Notes: a model not told the origin generated them from the sequence alone. DNA of 64,000 nucleotides from Magnolia sinica (GCF_029962835.1 NC_080573.1:37255001-37319000); one strand, 5' to 3'. Shown: positions 24,601 to 34,680, numbered from the stretch's first letter. Translations and numbers: made by a program.

Positions 24601-24827
24601 CACAATCCAGATCAGGAATTCAGTTGAGGATGTCTAAAAGAAGATCGGAATCGATAGAAGACGGGAATGAATTTACCGAGCTTTCGTGCAGCAGGAGTGC
24701 GTCGGATCGAGATCTGTACGGACGGAGCGGATAATCTCCTGAGATCTGAAGCTTGGAATCCCAGGCCATAGATTCCGTCGGTTCTCGTGGCTGTGAGAAA
24801 GGGTTTTGACGACAAAGACGTCGCCAT
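11317..24827 (-). CDS. chorismate synthase, plastid form (13 exons)
   Basis: Seventh and last step of the shikimate pathway: removes phosphate from 5-enolpyruvylshikimate 3-phosphate to give chorismate, using reduced FMN, in the plastid stroma. Joining exons 24677-24827, 17246-17399, 15036-15112, 14859-14917, 14625-14708, 14427-14519, 12760-12840, 12494-12625, 12255-12357, 11978-12072, 11799-11864, 11591-11675 and 11317-11465 gives 1329 nt, i.e. 442 codons plus TGA, normal for plant precursors. All twelve introns are GT-AG and the phases close without a frameshift. Residues 1-50 are Ser/Thr/Arg-rich with few acidic residues, as in a transit peptide. Family signatures are intact: [10 protein letters not shown] (70-79), [15 protein letters not shown] (151 on), [10 protein letters not shown] (176 on) and [13 protein letters not shown] spanning exons 10-11. 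The start ATG is in a good context (CCATGGCG). This is the only intact gene in the window. Confidence 0.97.
11591..11675 (-). CDS. chorismate synthase exon 12
   Basis: Encodes [20 protein letters not shown] and HDPCVVPR plus one base. Donor GTCTGT at 11590. Confidence 0.95.
11799..11864 (-). CDS. chorismate synthase exon 11
   Basis: 22 codons, [20 protein letters not shown] then IA. Donor GTGAGT at 11798. The usual Gly before the next exon's RKQ is Ala here. Confidence 0.93.
11978..12072 (-). CDS. chorismate synthase exon 10
   Basis: Encodes [20 protein letters not shown] and [12 protein letters not shown], the first part of the third family signature. Donor GTATTT at 11977. Confidence 0.96.
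12255..12357 (-). CDS. chorismate synthase exon 9
   Basis: Encodes [20 protein letters not shown] and [14 protein letters not shown] plus one base of the next codon. Donor GTACAG at 12254. Confidence 0.95.
12494..12625 (-). CDS. chorismate synthase exon 8
   Basis: 44 codons, phase 0. Encodes [20 protein letters not shown] and [18 protein letters not shown]. Consensus donor GTAAGT at 12493. Confidence 0.96.
12760..12840 (-). CDS. chorismate synthase exon 7
   Basis: 27 codons, phase 0. Encodes [20 protein letters not shown] and EVVTLEQ. Lies downstream of the 1586-bp intron 6, which contains repeat family C. Confidence 0.95.
12895..13400 (-). repeat. dispersed repeat family C, minus copy in intron 6
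   Basis: Reverse-oriented relative of 9760-10400, in intron 6 of the chorismate synthase gene. The two form an inverted pair about 2.5-3 kb apart that spans the gene's last seven exons. The rest of the intron to 14426 is repeat-like (catccaatccaatgg, A-rich) without coding content. Confidence 0.5.
14427..14519 (-). CDS. chorismate synthase exon 6
   Basis: 31 codons, phase 0. Encodes [20 protein letters not shown] and [11 protein letters not shown]. Donor GTGCAT at 14426. Confidence 0.95.
14625..14708 (-). CDS. chorismate synthase exon 5
   Basis: 28 codons, both ends phase 0. Encodes [20 protein letters not shown] and KYGVRSVQ, the second family signature with the SHAD histidine. Confidence 0.96.
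14859..14917 (-). CDS. chorismate synthase exon 4
   Basis: Encodes [20 protein letters not shown]. Acceptor TGCAG, donor GTGAGT at 14858. Confidence 0.95.
15036..15112 (-). CDS. chorismate synthase exon 3
   Basis: Encodes [18 protein letters not shown] and SGVSEG. Its first base completes an Arg codon; acceptor CAG at 15113, donor GTCGTT at 15035 (weak donor). Confidence 0.93.
16787..17108. mobile_element. hAT-type MITE in intron 2
   Basis: 322 bp, ends AGGACTGT…/…AACAGCCCT. Flanked by 8-bp direct repeats GCAAGCAG (16779-16786) and GCAAGTAG (17109-17116), one mismatch, the size expected for hAT transposons. Interior is rich in 'ggcttgggc' and 'gggctgggcc' motifs typical of such MITEs. Non-coding; the antisense open frames are shadows. 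Confidence 0.6.
17246..17399 (-). CDS. chorismate synthase exon 2
   Basis: Begins after CCAG at 17400 and completes a split codon (phase 1). Encodes [19 protein letters not shown] and the first signature [10 protein letters not shown] with the catalytic-site His. Donor GTATTC at 17245. Confidence 0.96.
17743..18046. mobile_element. small TIR element (MITE) in intron 1
   Basis: Left end CAGGGGTGTTTGGTTGTTG and right end inverted (CAACAACCAAACAGACCCTG), about 300 bp, interior also partly self-complementary (ccaggaattccattcc / gggaatggaaaacctggg). No clear target duplication. Inserted about 345 bp inside intron 1. Confidence 0.7.
18300..18570. repeat. hairpin repeat family B, copy 1
   Basis: The arms 18330-18430 and 18445-18570 are reverse complements with about 15% mismatch: 'cacgtgatgcagcaccccat' on the left faces 'atggggtgccgcatcacatg' on the right. 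Preceded by a CG/CA dinucleotide tract (18250-18276) and followed directly by (CT)n(AT)n. A second copy is at 25555-25895. Confidence 0.75.
18571..18656. repeat. (CT)n(AT)n compound microsatellite
   Basis: Roughly 25 CT units followed by about 18 AT units, abutting hairpin family B. Confidence 0.95.
19446..20099. mobile_element. Harbinger/Tourist-like MITE, TSD TAA, family A core
   Basis: 654 bp. Left TIR GGGCCTGTTTGGTTAACCAT and right TIR inverted (ATGGTTAACCAAACAGACCG). It is flanked by TAA at 19443-19445 and 20100-20102. The unoccupied site is preserved 63 bp upstream: 19363-19389 reads through TTATTACTAAGGTAAAA without the insertion, so the ends and the 3-bp duplication are set by the sequence itself. 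The centre (about 19597-19960) is a family A fold-back core. Located in intron 1 of the chorismate synthase gene. Confidence 0.85.
20249..21233. other. unassigned repeat-like DNA left of the LINE
   Basis: Starts TGTTTACACCCATTTTTGG, which looks like an LTR start. It includes a plus-strand frame 20743-21105 (120 residues, basic, no domain I recognise). Together with 23547-24200 it may be a single older element split by the LINE insertion; I cannot identify it. Confidence 0.35.
21246..23534 (-). mobile_element. 5'-truncated LINE (L1-type) in intron 1
   Basis: Minus-strand retroposon with the 3' poly(A) at 21256-21246 and a 5' end truncated inside the reverse transcriptase at about 23534. Near-identical 12-bp direct repeats CCCAGCGAGGGT (21234-21245) and CCCAGCAAGGGT (23535-23546) flank it, one mismatch, as a target duplication would. 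Its body occupies about 2.3 kb of the 7.3-kb first intron of chorismate synthase, in sense with the gene. Confidence 0.8.
21434..23534 (-). pseudogene. LINE ORF2: reverse transcriptase and zf-RVT
   Basis: Reading down from 23534: RT palm with [20 protein letters not shown] and [18 protein letters not shown], catalytic box [15 protein letters not shown], thumb/connection ([20 protein letters not shown]), then the C-terminal zf-RVT region with [10 protein letters not shown] and [20 protein letters not shown]. Damage: the catalytic FADD is FADN; TGA replaces an expected Trp codon at 22230-22232, after which the frame continues unchanged; one frameshift near 21680 moves the tail ([20 protein letters not shown]) into another frame, which ends with TGA at 21434. 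The endonuclease and ORF1 are missing because of 5' truncation. Not functional. Confidence 0.85.
23547..24600. other. unassigned repeat-like DNA right of the LINE
   Basis: AT-rich, no ORF of note. A phrase around 24040-24190 (subterminal GGGCTAACCCCTACCC and CCGGCGGTCGAGAGGG) looks retroelement-derived but I cannot place it. The last 250 bp before exon 1 is ordinary intron. Confidence 0.35.
24677..24827 (-). CDS. chorismate synthase exon 1 (transit peptide)
   Basis: Codons 1-50 plus one base. The donor GTAAAT follows at 24676. The plastid-targeting region reads [18 protein letters not shown] at its start and is rich in Ser, Arg and Leu. It includes [14 protein letters not shown], which resembles the end of other plant chorismate synthase transit peptides. 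Confidence 0.95.
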
Positions 24828-24915
24828 GGAGAGTTGATCTCTGCTTTCGGAACGTCTGAAATGGAGGAGATGGGAAATGGAAATGAGAGATTTGGTGGAA
24901 ATGGGTATATAAAGA
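24828..24915 (-). promoter_or_regulatory. chorismate synthase core promoter and 5' leader
   Basis: A TATA element (minus strand TTTATATA at 24913-24906) lies about 80 bp upstream of the ATG, placing transcription start near 24880 and giving a pyrimidine-rich leader of about 50 nt. On the plus strand the same octamer reads TATATAAA, but no gene follows in that direction. Confidence 0.6.
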
Positions 24916-25020
24916 CAGGTCTTCCCCCACCTACTCCTCTGTATCTTTCAGCGGGCTCTCGCTACCTCACCAACCCCTTCCCGTTTGAAAATCAGGAATT
25001 TGCAGCGGATCAGATGTGGA

Positions 25021-25066
25021 ACACGTGTGTCAAGTTTCCAGGTGCGAGTGGAGTTGACGGTTGACC
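25021..25066. promoter_or_regulatory. G-box-like and paired W-box motifs
   Basis: ACACGTGT at 25021-25028 and two TTGAC cores 7 bp apart at 25054 and 25061 (the second with the W-box form TTGACC), 190-240 bp upstream of the start codon. bZIP/bHLH and WRKY factors bind such motifs; shikimate genes are commonly wound- and elicitor-induced. Functional use is inference. Confidence 0.4.
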
Positions 25067-25460
25067 ACGGTCCACTTATGATCTGGTGTCCCGCGGGAGT
25101 AGTAAATAACTTTTGAGCAGCGGGGACGACGGGCGGAAGAAATCTGCAGTGGGAAGACTGAAGAGGATTACTCTGTGAAGGCCAGGGGTACTCGCTCGCT
25201 GGGGTCGTTTGGATGCCTGAAAATCCTCAAGCTGTAAGGGGATTAGATGTCATCCAATTACAAGGCTGTTTAAATACCTGTATTTGTCTGTAAAAACTCT
25301 ACAGGTTATACACATTATAGATTTTAGCTGTACCATGAAACTAGTAAAAGGCCATGTTTTGGGTTATAGGTGAAGATATGTAGGGCCTGCTGTAGTGTGC
25401 ATGGTATACTCAATATGTCTGTCATGTGCTTCCCTTGATGCTTTATTATGGTGCGCCTGC

Positions 25461-25469
25461 CCGCGCGCG

Positions 25470-25541
<72 letters not shown>
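25461..25541. repeat. (CG)n(CA)n(TA)n compound microsatellite
   Basis: About 4 CG, 7 CA and 29 TA units, directly before hairpin family B copy 2. The small open frames over it are repeat artefacts. Confidence 0.95.
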
Positions 25542-25544
<3 letters not shown>

Positions 25545-25554
25545 GGAAACGCTC

Positions 25555-25895
25555 ACCTGCGAACCAGTTCGTACCTGTTACTTACGAACTTTTTTGAGAA
25601 CCCATCATATGTTGATGTAGATCCAAAATTTGAACCGTTCATGTGAAGAAGCACCTCGTGAAACCCCCCAGGACTAAGTTTTACTTTGATCTAGAACTTT
25701 GATGGGCCATGAAAAATTAAAACAGTTTTCTCCCTTGATTTGCATTTTTCTTTGCTATGGCCCACTAGAATTTTAGATTAGGGTGAAAATTTCTCATGTG
25801 AGGTTTCATGGGATTCCGCATCACATGGACCGTTCAGATTAGACACCCATGACACGTGTGCAAAGGTGCGCATGTGCGTAGGTGCGCAGGGGAGC
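25555..25895. repeat. hairpin repeat family B, copy 2
   Basis: Same hairpin as 18300-18570: arms contain 'catgtgaagaagcacctcgt' and the inverse side 'cacatggaccgttcag', with 'gatgggccatgaaaa' facing 'tttgctatggcccacta'. Bounded by (CA)n(TA)n on the left and (CT)n(TA)n on the right. Confidence 0.75.
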
Positions 25896-25898
25896 ATG

Positions 25899-25899
25899 G

Positions 25900-25940
<41 letters not shown>
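25899..25940. repeat. (CT)n(TA)n microsatellite
   Basis: About 10 CT then 11 TA units adjoining hairpin family B copy 2. Confidence 0.95.
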
Positions 25941-26454
25941 ACTTATTGATTATCAAATGGATCACATGGGGGAAGCATGGGATGTCCATCATTAAAAACT
26001 TTCAAATTGTATTTGGGCTGCTGTGATGGGTGGTGAACATCCAATTCATTTAATGTGTTCATGTTTTAATGTTCTCTTAGAGCTTAAATAAATAAATAAA
26101 ATCAAGTCCTAATGTAATTTTCAGGTTTTGGAATGTGTTACTTCCCAAGCTCTATGGTATGAATATCTATTTATATATTATAAACACTTTATAAGTTATC
26201 CAATGCATAATATACTTACTTGAAAACAGATTACTACTTAAAAGCAAAATAAAATAGCAGAGCCAAATAATATAGCATGTAATATGTTTACAATTGAAAC
26301 TCTTTTCTAGCGTAAATTATTTACAACTAAAAACTTTATAAACATCCAAATGACCCAAGATTTTCAAGATCTTCACGTGACACTTTTGTTGGATCCTCGA
26401 GGGCATGGATTGTGTACTGCCTCCCAAGGACTTAACTAGAGTGGGATGGCCATT

Positions 26455-26740
26455 TCATGGGCTCCATGAGGCCCACCGTGATCTTTTTCTTTTTTTTTTT
26501 CCATCCATGCCGTCCATTTATTTTTACAAGTCATTTTAGGACATGAGCTCAAAAAGGAGGTCGATCGAAAGCTCAAGTGGACCACACCACATGAAGGAGT
26601 GAGAGTTAGAACTCTAATCCTCGAAAACTTCCTGGGGCCAACCGTGATGTTTATTTGCCATCCAATCTTTTTATAAGGTCCTGTAAACCTTGTATGAAGG
26701 AAAAACATGAAGGGATTTTGACCAAAAAATCATTGTGGTA
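26455..26740. repeat. fold-back repeat family A, left-half copy
   Basis: Carries 'aggcccaccgtgat', 'ccatgccgtccatt', 'aagtggaccacaccacatg' and 'tgatgtttatttgccatcca', then breaks off. Confidence 0.65.
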
Positions 26741-26884
26741 TACCGAAATGCCCCCGAATATTAGAAGGATTAAACAAATGTCCTACTTAGTCACCTGACA
26801 CCTTTTAAAAAAGAGTTGGGATGAAAATTACCCCTGGTTGTGTTGAGCTAGCGAGAGTTGCAGGAGGGGTTCGGACGGGGTAAA

Positions 26885-27335
26885 CACTGTAAGACCTACT
26901 ATATTGTTTGTGAGAAATCCACACTGTTCACATGCTTTGTCAAATCATTTTATGACATGAGCTCAAAAATAAGTAAATCTAAATCTCAAGTGGGCCACAC
27001 AATAGAAAATATTGGAGATCATATGCCTATTGTTGAAACATTCATGAAGCTGTAGAAGCTTTGGATTAAACTAATATTTTTATTCTTTCAGTCCATCCCA
27101 ATGGTAAGGAGTTTATGAGCATTTGTGCCACTTTATGAACAATTTAGATTGCATATAAACATTATAGGGGAGCCCAGAAAAGTTTGAATGGTAAACAATT
27201 CCTTTTCACTATTTTCTAGTCATGTGGTCCACTTGAGTTTCAAATCTGTCCAATTTTTTTGTCTCAAGTCTTGACATGATATTCCAAAATGAATGAATGG
27301 AGTGGATTTCACACAAACATCATGGTGGGCCCAAC
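26885..27335. repeat. fold-back repeat family A, full copy
   Basis: Both halves are present: 'aagtgggccacac' and 'ttggattaaactaatatttt' on the left, 'catgtggtccacttgagttt' and 'acatcatggtgggccc' on the right. Confidence 0.7.
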
Positions 27336-27439
27336 ATAGCTTACAGCAATAGAAATTGCCTCCAAAAAGCTTTTTTTATGGAAATCCGTGTGACATAACA
27401 CGGATCGGGTAAGGGGACCTATTTAGAGATGGATGGTTT

Positions 27440-27690
27440 TATGAGGCCCACTATGATGTATATATTTTATCCACTTCGTCCATCCATTTTGAAAATTATT
27501 TTAGGGCATGAGCCTAAAATTAAGGGATATCAAAGGCTCATGTGGACCATGCCATTGAAATCAGTGAGATTGAAAACCTTATAGGGGCCATATAATTTTT
27601 GGATGTAACTCATTTTTCGGCCTATGACGTTAAATTAAATTCTAAATCCAATGGATGGAGTGGATTCGATATATAACCCATGGCAGCACC
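27440..27690. repeat. fold-back repeat family A, truncated copy
   Basis: 'aggcccactatgatgtat', 'ttagggcatgagcc', 'catgtggaccatgcc' and a shortened right half ending 'atggatggagtggattcgat'. Confidence 0.65.
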
Positions 27691-28660
27691 CACAACTCTT
27701 AACACATTATAACATTGACCCTTACCACGTTACAACATTGACCCATATCACATTACAACCACGACCCTGACCCTTATAACACAACAAGTTCGAACCTTAA
27801 CATATTACAACTACGACCTCGACCCTTATAACATTACAACCTCGACCTTAACCACATTGCAACCACAACGTCGACTCTTATAACATGACAAACCTTAACC
27901 CTTAACACATGATAATCTCGACCCTTATGACATTACAACTACGACCCCGACATTTATAACATGACAACCTCGACCTTTAACACATTACAACCAAGACCTC
28001 GACTCTTAGCACATTAAAACTAAGACCTCGACCTTTAACACATTACAACCACGACCTCGACCTTTACCCTTATCAAATTACAACCACGACCTCGACCCTT
28101 ATAACATGACAACCTCAACCCTTAGCGCATAAGAATATCTTACCTTTCACATGATAACCTCGACCCTCATTACGTTACAACCTCGACCCTTACCACATTA
28201 CAACCACGACTCTAACCGTTATAACATAACAACCTCGACCCTTAACACATTACAACAACGACCTTGACCCTTATAACATAACAACCTCGACTCTTAGCAC
28301 ATAACAATATCTACCCTTCACATGACGACCTCAACCCTTACCACATTACCACCTCGTCCCTTGCCATGTTATAACCATGACCCCGACCCAACACATAACA
28401 ATATCTACTCTTCACATGACAACCTCAAACCTTACCACGTTGCAACCTCGACCCTTACCACATTACAACCACGACGCCGACCCTTATAACATGACAACTA
28501 TGACCTTGAATTTTTTAACATGACGACCTCGACCCTTACCACATTATAACCATGACCCAAACACTTAACACATGACAACCTCGACCCTTAACACATGACA
28601 ACCATGATTCAAAACCTTAACACATGACAATCTCAACTCTTAACACATGAGAACTACGAC
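27690..28660. repeat. degenerate minisatellite, ~23- and ~29-bp units
   Basis: About 1 kb of alternating variants of two related units, ACATGACAACCTCGACCC plus a linker and ACATTACAACCACGACC plus a longer linker, repeated about 35 times with substitutions and small indels. Non-coding, strongly strand-asymmetric (C and A on the plus strand). A stub of the same array resumes at 34797-34840 after the LTR-like block that interrupts it. Confidence 0.85.
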
Positions 28661-29249
28661 TGTAAGACCCTGTCTATTCCGTACGACTTTCTATGCTTAT
28701 GTACATGATGATCTACGCCCTTAACTAAACCTACACTGGCCGTTCATAGTACATACCCGACTAACTGGAACCCTAAGACCTTAAAACCTATCTCATATCG
28801 ACCGCCCCGTCGCCGCGATCGTGGAGGTACCACTCGTGCGTCTATACGATACTTCGTTAGTGAGATATGCCGTGAAGAATAATAAGTGTATCATGTGTGC
28901 ATAGTGTCATATATTCCATTCCACACATGTGCATATCACATACCATGCACACATGTACATGCCACACATGGGTGAGAGAATCTCTACCCATGTGTGATGT
29001 CACACACCCAAACCCCTCCCACTCTCATGAACACCTCAAGTCAACACCTCTGCATTCCATACACTATACATGACATCATCACACCATGCCATCCCATGCT
29101 CTTTTAATTCAATATTAATTACAAAGCATGAATTAATTACGATAATCCTAATCTAAGCTAATATTAATCTCATTAGCCTAACTTAACCAAAAATTTATCC
29201 ATTTCTTTATAAATACCCCTCCATCCATTAGCATTTCACCATTTTCCAT

Positions 29250-29251
<2 letters not shown>

Positions 29252-29287
<36 letters not shown>

Positions 29288-29290
29288 GAG
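29252..29290. repeat. (GA)n microsatellite
   Basis: About 19 GA units, one interrupted by GC, inside the solo LTR-like block. Confidence 0.9.
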
Positions 29291-29789
29291 ATGAGTGATC
29301 TTAGTGGGCCATCAACTCCATCAATCCCATCCCTTCCATCCATCTCAACCATCAATTTCATCTAAACCGTCCATCTAATTCATCAAGCTGAGTATACCCA
29401 CTCCACTCTTGGTTTGTTTTCTTTTTTATTATTTGTATGATTATTAGTGGTGACGATTGATGTGATCAATGGTGTGGATGATGAAGATAGTATGATTGAT
29501 GGTGAAGATAATTGCAATAATGATGATGATGCTATTAACGGTGTGGATGCATAGAAGAAAACATATAAAATCAATTTATTATAGAGTCCATGTGGGACCT
29601 ATTGATAGTGGGCCCCACTAAAATGTTTGTATGACATCCAAATCATCCAACCATTGGCCCATTGGGATGGCCAAACTCATACACACCCATGCACACATGT
29701 GCACGTATATAAAAAAAAAAGAAAAAAAAAAGAAAGAAGAAAGAGATGCTGCTTGCTGGCAGTAGCATCCCAGCTATTTGATTTAAGGG

Positions 29790-30080
29790 GTAGGGGCTGT
29801 GGTCCCACACTAGGCCTCACCCATAGTGTATGTATTTGATCCACACCTTCCATTCAATTTCCCAACTCATTTTAGGCATTGAGCCAAAAAATGAAGCCAA
29901 TCTAAATCTCTAGTAGGCCACACCATCAAAAATATGGTTTTAATAGTAATAATCTATTAGGGCCCACTGTGATGTTTCCATATATCAAAAAATACTAAAT
30001 ATTGGGCTTCTTAGATCTATCTCGGGCGGTAAAATCCAACAGATGGAGTAGATCGCCATGATATGGGCCCCAACTATGAA
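29790..30080. repeat. fold-back repeat family A, copy in solo LTR
   Basis: 'cccatagtgtatgtatttgatccac', 'aactcattttaggcattgagcc' and 'gtaggccacaccat', then a shortened right half. Confidence 0.6.
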
Positions 30081-30359
30081 AAACCATTGAAAAACACAAA
30101 AAAAAATTAAACAGCATTGACGCTGTTGCTGTCAGCGTCTGACGCTGTAGCAAGCAGCTTTTGCTGCTGACGCTGGAGGAAAGTGGGCCTCATCATAGGC
30201 CCCACCTTGATGTATGTCGAACATCAGCACCGTGCATTTGATGGGTCTCGTTTAAAAATGAGTCACCCCTAAATTTCAGCCGTACACGAAATTCAGGTGG
30301 CCCACACCATAAAAAAATAATAAATTTAGGAAGCTGAATAAATCAGTAGTTTTCATGGG

Positions 30360-30800
30360 TCTAATCATGTGGTATATGTTATATCTAAACCATCCATCCA
30401 TTTGGTGAGCTTGTCTTAAGGCTTGAGAAGAAAAATAAGATAGGTCTAACTATCAAGTGTGCCACACTACAAAAGGAACAAGGATTGAACATCTAACATT
30501 AGAACCCTTTTTGGGTCAGTAGTTTTGGACCAATATGAAATTTGTTTTTCCCCTTTATTCAGATCTTTGTGACCTTATGAATAGATTGAATGGAAAATAA
30601 ACATTATGGTGGGTCCTGTGAATGGTTTAACGGTGAAATCATTATCCTCACTGCTAATTGAGGTGAGGTCCAGATAATCTTTGGTTATGAATCATCTTTT
30701 TTGGATAATTTTCTAAAATGATCTCTAAAAAAATAGATGAACGGTGTAGGTATAATAAATACATCACTTTAGGATCCATGTAACTTTGATCTCCTTGAAC
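30360..30800. repeat. fold-back repeat family A, full diverged copy
   Basis: 'aaccatccatccatttgg', 'gattgaacatctaacatta', 'ttttggaccaatatgaaat', 'aaacattatggtgggtcc' and 'tttctaaaatgatc', in the family order. A further partial copy lies at 31375-31500. Confidence 0.6.
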
Positions 30801-32289
30801 CGTTCGTACAACTCGAAGCTCAAGCATGTAAAATCACTTGTTAGGTCCACCTGAAATTTGGATGTATCTATAACTTGGTCTGACCCCTCAACCAAGTGGG
30901 ATACACATATGGATGGGCCAGATTTATGAACCACATCTCTATGGGCCCAACAAATGATTATGAATATTTATTGGAGGGTAACCCTCTCAACTTGTGTGTG
31001 GTATGACCCACTTTGATGTAAGTGTTAGGCCACTTAATTCACCATGACTATGACATGATATATATATATATATATATATAAGATCCTCACCGTTTATCTA
31101 TTTTATCAACCCTTTTGACATTATGTTACCATGAACCAGGCCCATCTAATGATTAGATAGCCGTACATTATGAAATAATGTAAATTGAACTCTCATCACT
31201 AAAAATTTATTATGGGTCATCCTGATGATGTATTAGATATTCAACCCATCTAGCCCATGTACCGGGTCCCCTTTAAGGCATTGTCCCAAAGATCAGTCAA
31301 TCTAACCTGAATTGGACCATACAATATAAGGCTGTGAGAATAAAGACTTAACTATTGAATCCAACCTAAGGCCACCATAGTGTATCTATTTAATCCATGC
31401 GGACCATCCACTTCCTCATATCATTTTAGGATTTGGACTAAAATCAAAGCATACCTGAGTCTTAAGTGAGTCACACACAACTTAACCTCATGGGAAAGCC
31501 CTATGAGCTCCATCACATAAAACTCATTGTAAATTCCATTGATGTGTGGGCCCAAGAATGTTAAGGCTCATTTTGAGTGAACTCCATATGGGCCTATCAG
31601 TGGTAGCCTTATTTATGCCAACCATTAGGCCTCTTTGACAAGAGTTTGTAATCTCCATGTGTTGAACATATGACGAACTGGTATTGTAATTTTTGAAGTA
31701 ATGATGATTAATCCCTTAAATAGGCTGATTGTGGACAACCCTTGATCACTTGGCACTTTGGTTAGAGTGCGACCCTAAGTAATAGGATCATGTGACTTAT
31801 GTTTAAACTCTAAAACATGTTTAATTATAACAAATATGTAGACTCTAGTGGTGTGAGGGTGTGACTGTTTGGTCCATTAATCATGTAGGTATTTAATGTA
31901 TATATAGCCACCTAATCATAGGTAATGGTGGAGTATATGTAGTATATGTAGTCATCTATTTGTATGAATGTGAAATACGTACAAGGCCACTTAATTGTAT
32001 AAAATCAAGTGACATTGATGGTAATTCAACAACATAAGTCTGTGCTTATCGATATAGATACCACCACTTGAATTACATAAAACCAAGTTGTACACTAAAC
32101 CGAATGTGATGTAGGGTTATGTTACCCAAGCTAATGCTATCAAGGTCCAAAATTCTATACACTGTGACCTCTAAACCATAAATGGTACGATGAAATGTGG
32201 CTCTTGGCCCTTAACCATGCGACATCGAATATGAGCCATTAACTATGTGATGTGTGAAGTGGTTGTAGTATAAGATTTATCATAATTGG

Positions 32290-32815
32290 TGTAGCCATGT
32301 ATTCGTGGCCTCTGGGCAAGGCCCATTGAGATATATTTCTGGCCCATATGATGGGGCTCATTGTGATGTATTTTCAGCCCATGTGATGTGGCCCTTAGTG
32401 ATGTGTATTAGGCACAGGTATGTGACCTACCTGTGAAATAGATTTGAAGCCACTTGTAATGTATTCGAGGCCCATGGGCAAGGCCCAATGTGATGTATTT
32501 GAAACCCATAGGTGTCGCTCATTGAGATGTATTTTAGGCCCATGGGTTGTGGCTCATTGTGATGTATTTGAGGCCCATGTGTAGGGCCCACCTAATGTGT
32601 ATTTGAAGTGCATGGGTTGTGAAGCCTGATGTGGTGTATTCATGGCCCATGTGCCGAGGCCCATTGCGATGTGTAAGGCCCATATGATACAGCCCAATGT
32701 GATGTATATGTGGCTCATGGGTGAGGCCCAATGCGATGAATGTGTGGCCCTTGTGTGAGACCCAAAGCGATGTACATGAGGACCGATGTGATGTGTGTGA
32801 TTTCGCCATGATGTA
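32290..32815. repeat. degenerate tandem array, ~35-50-bp unit
   Basis: About a dozen variants of 'gaggcccatgggtgaggccc' followed by 'aatgtgatgtattt'. The minus-strand frame at 32534-32809 (His/Thr-rich) is only the translation of this array. Confidence 0.8.
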
Positions 32816-34649
32816 TGTATTGATGTTTATGTGGTCACTCCTTGGGAGTAATGTTTGTTAAATGTCCACATTAACAGGCAATGATGGTTGAATGTCCACA
32901 TTGTGACCTTCCCTTAGGCCTTGTTAGGCCCATTCTCACCGATTCCGATCATTGAGGCCGATTCCGATTGTCGAGGCCTATTATTGATGCCGATTATGAG
33001 TGTGACAGCTTAGCATCATGATACATGCCCATACGCATCATCTACATGTTTATTATGAGAGGTGGTTGACCATTGCATATGCCATTGGGCATGACGATTA
33101 TGAGACTTCCTAATAGGCAGAGATTGTCTCACATGAGTACACGGTATGCGTTGGATTGCTTCATGATTGAATTGTATAATTCATGCGTCTTGCATTATGA
33201 TTACTGTGCACCCTAGCGACATTAGGGCCGTAGCCTCCACAGACATATTGTAGATGGCCAGACAGGACACTGAAAATTTGTTCTAGCATCGGGTTGCCAT
33301 AGATGGTCCTAGGTGAAAATCCCTAAACCCTCTTAGTACCAGAGGATGACTCCAATGTTGAGACCGAGTGGATATATGAGCGCACGAGGGTCGAATACCA
33401 GGAGGCTGCGTCTCCCACTATGTCGTGGTCGGTTGGAAAGGGGTGTGGCCTTACTCGCCCGAGGGTAGGGGCATTATTAAGCTGAGTTTGACCGGCACGT
33501 AAATGGGTCCACTATCGATGTGCTGGATAGACATTGGCAGACTATTGGCCAGGCGGATATTGAGGTTTCTTACGCTCACTTGGACTGTGCTGCTGAGAGA
33601 GGGGCAATGCCATTTGGAGTGTACTAAACACTGGTGATGATCTCAGAGATGAACAATACTGATATGTGGACTTCTTGAGCAGGAGTTGCATACTCATTCA
33701 TTCATTCATTCACTATCCACTTGGGCTGGTGGTGCACAACTATTTGTTATGTGTACCTTCGCAATGGCCAGGATTTCGGTTGGGGCGCGTGACTAACCTG
33801 AGATCAGGAGTTTACCACATTGAGTCTGACTATCCAAATTTAGGTATGAGACTGGTTTGGATAAAAGTCACTTGTGATGGACCCCATAGCCTGCGATACT
33901 ACGTACTATCATCCCGACTTCACACTCCAGCATAGTGATTCCATTCGCACCGCATATTGTATTACATCCGCAGCATATGACATTTTGGGTTACCTGTGTT
34001 TCTGCATTTATATGGTTTAGATACGGCATCTGATATTTGACTCTTTATGACTCATTTGTATAGTTGATCTGTATTACGTATTCTGATTCCTCATTTATAT
34101 ACTTGATCTGTATTGTGTATTCTGATATTGTTTAACTCATGGACTTATCGGTATTTCTGATATTGTATAATTATGGCATGACAATATAATGATGATGATG
34201 TGATTACGGATGCGTGTAATACAGTTATGGCTGTGGTATAGGAGAAATAAAAATATGACTTGGTGATGCTGGTAACATTGACTTAGAGTATTACTATGAT
34301 GCATATGCATTGCATTGGCATTGACATTGACATCATACTTTATATGCTACATGCCTTTCACATATATGATTTCCTTATAATATATTTATCTTACTTGCAT
34401 GTAAGACACACTGCACACACATGTGTACTCACTAGGCTTTTTGCCTAAGCTTCCTATCTCCCATATTTTTCAGGGCTGGAGTAGCTTGGAAGACTTTACT
34501 TTCTCGATGCATTGCAACTGTTTTTCGGTTTGGCAATGTTGACGTTGTGTGCCTTTTGGAAAGCATTGTACTTGTAAATATCAAGATTTTTATTGGAGAG
34601 TGTTGCTTAGTAATTTGATCATGGACCTTTATGCTCAGGTATTATTATA

Positions 34650-34680
34650 TATGTATAATAATAATAATAATAATAATAAA
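34650..34680. repeat. (TAA)n microsatellite
   Basis: Nine or so TAA units near the end of the solo LTR-like block. Confidence 0.9.

Noticed and set aside
27690..28660. CRISPR-like regular repeats
   Set aside because: Units are degenerate, contiguous and lack unique spacers; a plant minisatellite fits.
32534..32809. His/Thr-rich 91-codon minus-strand frame
   Set aside because: It is the translation of the degenerate tandem array; repeats keep it open.
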